Source: Larix kaempferi
Lineage: Eukaryota; Streptophyta; Pinopsida; Pinales; Pinaceae
Direction: 5' to 3'
NCBI GenBank assembly: GCA_027924585.1
Contig: BSBM01000826.1
Location: 14,415,501-14,479,500, forward strand
Length of the DNA: 64,000 nt
Within the stretch, counting starts at the first letter, position 1. Every line of letters starts with the position of its first letter. Positions 57,906 through 64,000 of this stretch are shown here, piece by piece. Under the pieces are notes generated by a model that was not told the origin of the DNA, made no database searches, and saw nothing but the letters and a program-made list of their open reading frames with translations. Position numbers and translations under genes: made by a program.

Positions 57906-58511
57906 TGTTGAGATATTGTAACTTCAAAGAATATTATATTTGTACTTTATTATTCCGGAGATGTTTCATTCCTCCGTGAAGATCTTATTGTATATCCGGA
58001 GATGTTTATTCCTCCGTCGGAATGTGGTAACTTGGGTTATTAGAATTCCCTAGTGGGGGTCGGCCCTGTATGTGTCATGTGGTTCAAAGGGTTATTAGAC
58101 CACCCTAGAGGGGTCGGCCCAGTCAGTTGTAGTGGGGTATTTAACCCATTGGTTAAATACGAGCCTACGTGTACTTGTGTAAAAGATATGTTAGAGTAGT
58201 GTATAAATAGAGGAGGTGTGTTCCTCATTTGACACACACACCCACTTGAGAGAGAGGCGCACTTGTGGAGGAGAGGTCTGATATGGTGGAGGAGGAGATC
58301 ATGTATTTGGTTTGCATCTTTGTATATTGCTGGTCATCTATATTGAGGAAGCTTTACTGGGTTTTCTACCCCATGAGGGTTTCCCAGGATAAATCTGTGT
58401 CTCTTGTGTTTATGCTATGCTTGTTATTTCTTCAGTGATCCTGTATATGCTATTATTGTGAAATGGAATGTAATGCTGCTATTTTCTATCTTAGCATATT
58501 AAATTTTAACA
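57906..58511 (+). repeat. Element C3 5' LTR
   Basis: 606 bp, TGTTGAGATATTG...AAATTTTAACA. TATAAATA is at 58202-58209. There are two GGTCGGCCC-containing U3 units (about 58057-58125) and a duplicated TCCGGAGATGTTT(C)ATTCCTCCG (57957 and 57995). It is related to the C1/C2 LTRs read on the other strand. Confidence 0.85.
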
Positions 58512-58523
58512 TGGTATCAAAGC
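58512..58523 (+). promoter_or_regulatory. Element C3 primer-binding site
   Basis: TGGTATCAAAGC abuts the LTR, one change from the initiator-Met tRNA PBS. Confidence 0.9.
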
Positions 58524-61439
58524 TAACCTGAAGGAAGGCAAGGTATGGCACTTACGACACTTGCTTTACTTACGACAATTTGAAGGTTAGGGTTTTACAT
58601 AGCAAAAACCAGTCATCGTGGAAATTTCGCTATAAATCCATTTATGCGAAGTTTCAGGGTCTAACAAGTTTACAGGTCGAAGATAACATCCCCAGGTACC
58701 TTGTGTCCAAAGGGAACCCTCAGATTCGTTGTACTTTATGAGTTATGATCAGTACAAGTTAGGGTTTTTGCCTCTTCCAGATCTCAGTCAAAATCAGGTA
58801 ACCTTGGAAAAAAGGTCATAACTTGGGCTAGGAAGCTCCAAATGAAATTTCGTAAAATGTGACAGGTATTAAACAGACTGTAATATCTCAGAAAACGTTT
58901 TCAGAGGCCGAAGGTGAACCAGTGACACGTGTCACACCGTACAAGTTCGATCTCCTGTTTTATCCCATAAATAGTTCACGTTGCGACACTTGGCATAACT
59001 CTCTCTCAGAGAGTCCAATTGAGGTCAGACCTACCAGGATAGAAAGATAATAGGGCAACATATCTCAGGAAACGTTTTCAGAGGCCGAAGTTCAAACAGT
59101 GACACATGGCATGCCGTACAAGTTCGCTCTCATGTTTTATACCATAAACAGGTCACGTTGCGACATTTGGCATAACTCTCTCTTAGAAAATCCAATTGAG
59201 GTCAGACCTGTCAGGATGGAAAGATGGCAGGTCAGGCTACTGCAGAAAACGTTTTCAGACCCTGTGGAGCAAAAATTTCAGAGTTATAACAGAAACAATC
59301 AGGTGCATATTTCTGTCAAAACAGAATTATTTTTGGAGCACCTTTATTCATGGCTTCCGGAATTTAGGGTTTCAGAGAAAGTTAGAATTTTTGGAATCGG
59401 AGTCCACGGCTGAATGCTACTCAGGAAAATAGAAATTTAGAGACCAAGATCAAATTTTTTGGTTGGGTAGAAGACCGGGCTTGATCAAACCCTAGTTCAG
59501 GATTTTGATCAGAAAGATGGAAAATTAGGGCTTCAACAAAAGTTGGAATTTTTGAAGTCTGTAACCATGACTGGAAGCTCCTCAGAAAAATAAGAGTTTA
59601 GAGCCTTGGATCGAACCTTTTGATTGGATAGAAGGGTGGGATTCATCAAACCCTAGTTCGGGTTCCTATCCAGAAGATCTAGAAGTTTCGAAGGCAATTT
59701 TGAGGTGTCAAATTTTGGAGATTTCAAAAGTGAAGTATGCTAGTTTGATCAGCTCAGCAAGACACATCCTTCCATCCATTCAGAAGCATGAAAGTCAAAG
59801 ATTGAATTTTTAGGGTTTCTCTAGCAAGCCCTAATCAAACTCCAAATCAAGTTTCAGGGGGATTTGAGGCTAAGGACTTACATAAGAAGACTACAAGAAG
59901 TCTCGACAGGTATGACTTAAGGAGGTTCAGGTATGTCTTGAAATATGATTCTTGATTAAGTTCATAGTGTGTTTGTCTTCATATTATTTATTAGTACAAT
60001 CTTGATTATTGTTAGAATTGTCTTATCACCCTAGTAACAGTATGAATGCATGTGAATGATTGAAGACATTCATTGATTAGGGATATATGATTGTACTAAT
60101 GCATTATGGTGTTGTGTGAGGTTTATGTTGTCTGCTAACAAGATACAGGTACATCACAAAAGACAAATCAAGTTCCATGACCATGACAACATGAAGACAA
60201 AGACTCATCCATAATATTTGTTCTACTTACGAGGTATGTATGACTTTGTTATATTATGCTTAACCTATGAGACATGCAGGTTCTAGCTCAGGATCTCTAA
60301 ATCATTGAAGACATTGTTTAGGTATGTTGTACATAACTAATCCAGATATGTTTTCTTATGTCAAGCTAGAATCTTACCTTGTCTTAGGATCCCTTATATA
60401 AGTATACTTGGTATGATTGGTTATGCTTATTCATAAAGTTAGTAATCAAGGGTTTATGCATATTATGTCTCTTGTCTTGATGATTTAATTAACCAGAAGA
60501 GTACTATGATCAAACAAGAATATGCATGAGTAAAAGAAGACTTCCTTGAAACCCTGAATACTAATGATCATGACTATACATATTCAAGATTATTTAGAAT
60601 TAGAATGTTTGGAGAATATACTAATGAACGTATGTTTGTGTATGAGATCATGAGGATGACACTAGTGCACACTTGAGCATGCACAGTGGTACAGAATGAA
60701 TACAAGTTCAAAAGACATATAGAAGATCAAGCGGGAGGCAGCCACACAAACATAAAAGATAAGTATTTGAGTTGTTATTTGAAATAGTAAATGATATTGC
60801 TTGTATGCATATTTGTATTCCTAGAATATATGATGCTGAGTGTAAACATTCATAGAGCATTGAACAGTATACTACTAATATGCATATGATTGGTAAGTTG
60901 GACAAACATTCCGTTGTTGCTTGTCTAGAATGAAACCTCTTTGCTGACATGCTGAGAGCTGTGCACACTCTCGATAGTATGTTCTGGTAGAGATGGAAGG
61001 CATCTAGATAGCCACTGTATGCATACAGGATATGGGAAAGTGTTGTGCCAAAGTATTGGTCAAAATAGTTGTATAACTATGTAAATGATATCTGTATGCA
61101 TAATAGGTTATCATGTCAATATGATTTGATGATTATGAAGTATTACTAATCATGTACTTAATTTTGATTTGTAGGAAAGATCATGATGAATGATGAACAC
61201 TGAACAAGCGATGGATGTTAAACAAAAAAAAAAGATTTTCAAATCAAACACACTATAGAAGGCTTGTGGCTAGAAGATTCTCTTAGAAAGAAGAAGAGAA
61301 TCATGATGAGATGTTTGCCTCCAAGTGGCTAGATAAGACCATTCTCTTAATGGTGTAATTAAAGAAGAAGTGTGAATCAGGTTCTGTATGGGTTCCCAGG
61401 ATCGATAGTAATTGATGAGAATACATGTGAGGATTGCAT
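58524..61439 (+). other. Element C3 leader, non-coding
   Basis: The first part (to about 59900) matches the C2 leader (28460-27320) in reverse, including AGGTACCTTGTGTCCAA-like and TAGGGTTTTTGCC phrases. A duplication of about 177 bp, each copy starting at the palindrome GAAAACGTTTTC or a one-base variant (58891, about 59068, 59244), lies here. The part 59930-61170 matches C2 about 27180-25800 in patches (GGTATGTTGTACATAACTA, AATCCAGATATG). No gene is seen. Confidence 0.6.
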
Positions 61440-61997
61440 CATCCTTGAACACAAGTTCTAAAGTGAGCCGTAGACAAGTGTCTCCGAGAAAGAAGAGGGA
61501 TTGTATCATCCTTGAACACTTGTTCTAAAGAGAGCCGTAGATGTATGTCTTCGAAAATGAAGTCCTTGGTGGACATGAGAGGATTGGATCATCCCTGGAC
61601 TTCAGTCCAAAAGAAGAGCCGTAGACGTATGTCTTCGAGAATGAAGTTCTTGGTGAACATGTGAGGGGATTGGATCATCCCTGTACTTCAGTCCGAAAGA
61701 AGAGCCGTAGACGTATGTCTTCGAGAATGAAGTTCTTGGTGAACATGTGAGGGGATTGGATCACCCCTGGACTTTAGTCCGAAAGAAGAGCCGTAGTTGT
61801 ATGTCTTCGTGAATGAAGTTCTTGGTGAACATGTGAGGGGATTGGATCATCCTTGGACTTTAGTCCAAAAGAAGAGCCATAGACGTATGTCTTCGTGAAT
61901 GAAGTTCTTGGTGAACATGTGAGGCGATTGGATCATCCCTGGACTTCAATGCTAAAGAAGAGCCATAGATGTATGTCTTCGAGAATGAAGTCCTTGG
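61440..61997 (+). repeat. C3 array a: 86-bp tandem repeat
   Basis: GAGCCGTAGACGTATGTCTTCG recurs at about 61532, 61616, 61702, 61788, 61874 and 61960, with one shorter unit before. Each unit also has GGATCATCCCTGGACTT.AGTCC, in which GGACT..AGTCC can pair. Six full units. Confidence 0.85.
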
Positions 61998-62465
61998 TGG
62001 ACGGTTGAGGATTAAGTCATCCTTGGACGTAGTCCTAAATGTACGGTGGAGGATTAAGTCATCCTTGGACGTGGTCCTAAATGTACGGTGGAGGATTAAG
62101 TCATCCTTGGACGTGGTCCTAAATGTACGGTTGAGGATTAAGTCATCCTTGGACGTAGTCCTAAATGTACGGTGGAGGATTAAGTCATCCTTGGAAGTAG
62201 TCCTAAATGTACGGTGGAGGATTAAGTCATCCTTGGACGTGGTCCTAAATGTATGGTGGAGGATTAAGTCATCCTTGGACATGGTCCTAAATGTACGGTT
62301 GAGGATTAAGTCATCCTTGGACGTGGTCCTAAATGTACGGTTGAGGATTGAGTCATCCTTGGAAGTGGTCCTAAATGTACGGTTGAGGATTGAGTCATCC
62401 TTGGACGTGGTCCTAAATGTACGGTTGAGGATTGAGTCATCCTTCGACGTGGTCCTAAATGTACG
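61998..62465 (+). repeat. C3 array b: 42-bp tandem repeat
   Basis: About eleven and a half units with GTACGGT(G/T)GAGGATTAAGTCATCC. Because 42 is a multiple of three, all frames stay open (14-residue repeats such as VRWRIKSSLDVVLN), giving false long ORFs on both strands. Confidence 0.9.
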
Positions 62466-62950
62466 GTTGTGGATTAAATCATCCTTGGACAGTAAATCCA
62501 GTAATTCCGAAAGGAAGGATAGTCCTAAATGAATTGAGTGGATTAAATCATCCTTGGACAGTAAATCCAGTAATTCCGAAAGGAAGGATAGTCCTACATG
62601 AATTGAGTGGATTAAATCATCCTTGGACAGTAAATCTAGTAATTCCGAAAGGAAGGATAGTCCTAAATGAATTGAGTGGATTAAATCATCCTTGGACAGT
62701 AAATCCAGTAATTTCGAAAGGAAGGATAGTCCTAAATGAATTGAGTGGATTGAATCATCCTTGGACAGTAAATCCAGTAATTCCGAAAGGAAGGATAATC
62801 CTAAATGAATTGAGTGGATTAAATCATCCTTGGACAGTAAATCCAGTCATTCCGAAAGGAAGGATAGTCCTAAATGAATTGAATGGATTAAATCATCCTT
62901 GGACAGTAAATCCAGTAATTCGAAAGGAAGGATAGTCCTAAATGAGATTG
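62466..62950 (+). repeat. C3 array c: 69-bp tandem repeat
   Basis: Seven units of GATTAAATCATCCTTGGACAG plus CCAGTAATTCCGAAAGGAAGG. TTCC-GAAA-GGAA in each unit is a perfect 4-bp hairpin with a GAAA loop. The 23-residue protein repeat is an artefact. Confidence 0.9.
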
Positions 62951-63545
62951 AGTGGACTAATCATCCTGTAAATAGATTGGAATTGCCTTGTCCCTAGACA
63001 TGGTGAGATGTCTTAAAGTGATAAGGACTAATCATCCTGTAAATAGATTGGGATTGCCTCGTCCCTAGACATGGTGAGATGTCTTAAAGTGATAAGGACT
63101 AATCATCCTGTAAATAGATTGGGATTGCCTCGTCCCTAGACATGGTGAGATGTCTTAAAGTGATAAGGACTAATCATCCTGTAAATAGATTGGGATTGCC
63201 TCGTCCCTAGACATGGTGAGATGTCTTAAAGTGATAAGGACTAATCATGCTGTAAATAGATTGGGATTGCCTCGTCCCTAGACATGGTGAGATGTCTTAA
63301 AGTGATAAGGACTAATCATCCTGTAAATAGATTGGGATTGCCTCGTCCCTAGACATGGTGAGGTGTCTTAAAGTGATAAGGATTGATCATCCTGTAAGTT
63401 GATCTGGATTGCATCATCCATAGACATGAGAGTTGTCTTAAACCGAGAGGGACTAATCATCCTGTAAGCGGATCAGGATTGTATCATCCTTGGACCTATG
63501 TCCTAAAGTGAGAGGGATTGATCATCCCGTAATTGGATCTTGTGT
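62951..63545 (+). repeat. C3 array d: 71-bp tandem repeat
   Basis: ACTAATCATCCTGTAAATAG recurs at about 62956, 63027, 63098, 63169, 63240 and 63311, with two diverged units at 63382 and 63450. Each unit contains AGACAT-GGTGAG-ATGTCT, a 6-bp hairpin. The central units are almost identical, a sign of recent amplification. Confidence 0.9.
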
Positions 63546-63559
63546 GTTGCAGGGTATGC

Positions 63560-63803
63560 TGCTATTGTGTATACTTGTATTGATGATATGTATACTTGTA
63601 TTGATGAGGATACTTGTATTGATGATATGTATACTTGTATTGATGAGGATACTTGTATTGATGATGTGTATACTTGTATTGATGAGGATACTTGTATTGA
63701 TGATGTGTATACTTGTATTGATGAGGATACTTGTATTGATGATGTGTATACTTGTATTGATGAGGATACTTGTATTAATGATATTTATACTTGTATTGAT
63801 GAT
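63560..63803 (+). repeat. C3 array e: 39-bp tandem repeat
   Basis: About six units of TATACTTGTATTGATGAGGA plus TACTTGTATTGATGATGTG, so each is itself two halves built on ACTTGTATTGATGA. Confidence 0.9.
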
Positions 63804-64000
63804 GTTGTTGATCGTGATGATCTAGATGACGATGTTGTTGATCGTGATGATCTAGATGACAATGTTGTTGATCGTGATGATCTAGATGATGATACTGCTG
63901 ATCGTGATGATCTAGATGACGATGCTGCTGATCGTGATGATCTAGATGACGATGCTGTTGATCATGTGATGATGATGCTAATGATCATGTGATGACGATG
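63804..64000 (+). repeat. C3 array f: 30-bp tandem repeat
   Basis: At least five units of GTTGATCGTGATGATCTAGA plus TGACGAT, continuing into GATCATGTGATGATGATG at the window edge. GATCNNGATGATC-type words recall the stems of the hairpin arrays in C1 and C2. Confidence 0.85.

Larger units (their letters stand above)
57906..64000 (+). mobile_element. Element C3: C-family Copia relative without coding region, runs off window
   Basis: 5' LTR 57906-58511, PBS 58512-58523, then a leader of about 2.9 kb related to that of C2 and six tandem arrays up to the window end. No gag, protease, integrase, RT or RNase H motif is found in the 5.5 kb after the PBS. The left flank is TATTC (57901-57905); the right end is outside the window. 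The element is placed in the C family by its LTR start (TGTTGAGATAT..GTAACTTC), U3 units, TATA box, PBS and leader. Confidence 0.8.

Noticed and set aside
61969-62935. Two long plus-strand frames (VRWRIKSSLDVVLN and GLNHPWTVNPVIPKG repeats) as repeat proteins
   Set aside because: They are translations of 42- and 69-bp tandem arrays. Any array with a period divisible by three stays open if one unit lacks stops, and the minus strand is open too. There is no start context or conserved domain.
62951-63545. CRISPR-like array
   Set aside because: The units are whole-unit tandem copies without unique spacers, inside a plant retroelement.
63490-63992. Overlapping frames with CIDED / VDRDDLDDD repeats as acidic proteins
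   Set aside because: They are by-products of the 39- and 30-bp arrays, open in more than one phase, and run off the window edge.

Overview
The window looks like plant nuclear repeat DNA, most likely from a large-genome seed plant (a gymnosperm would fit, but this is inference from the element types, not proof). I recognise no intact host gene, tRNA or rRNA. Nearly everything is LTR retrotransposon sequence, much of it nested and decayed by stop codons and frameshifts.

Layout. (1) 1-430 is the right end of an LTR-like insertion cut by the window edge. (2) 431-32864 is one old Ty3/Gypsy element on the minus strand (element A). Its pol lies at 431-4788, and its gag, primer-binding site (PBS) and 5' LTR lie at 30643-32864. 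It was split by a second minus-strand Gypsy element (B, 4789-30642). B has 1486-bp LTRs and a near-perfect target duplication (ATCTA/ATCCA). B in turn carries two minus-strand Copia elements: C1 (10451-17811, target duplication ATCTT) in its integrase, and C2 (22550-29165, target duplication CCCTA) in its own 5' LTR. (3) 32880-36159 is a long, broken, unrecognised coiled-coil reading frame on the minus strand. It is followed by CpG-rich 66-bp repeats (37395-37860). (4) 38383-42911 is a Copia element (D, plus strand, target duplication CTATA) with gag, protease and integrase remains but no reverse transcriptase. (5) 43295-51117 is a non-autonomous LTR element (F, plus strand, target duplication AATTA). 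Its 3' LTR carries a complete solo LTR (47768-49348, target duplication ATTCA). (6) 51123-54892 is AT-rich and featureless. (7) 54893-57905 is the LTR and gag of another Copia element (E), cut by a C-family element (C3, 57906 to the window end). C3 has an LTR, a long leader and a chain of six tandem arrays, with no coding region seen.

How the parts work together. Gag, protease, reverse transcriptase, RNase H and integrase domains are split among broken copies, so no element here looks able to move on its own. The most unusual signals are structural. The 3' tracts of C1 and C2 hold about twenty consecutive mini-hairpins whose stems differ while the loops stay ACC/TCC-like. C3 has a chain of related minisatellites. 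Element A carries an extra archaeal-type RNase H between protease and reverse transcriptase.
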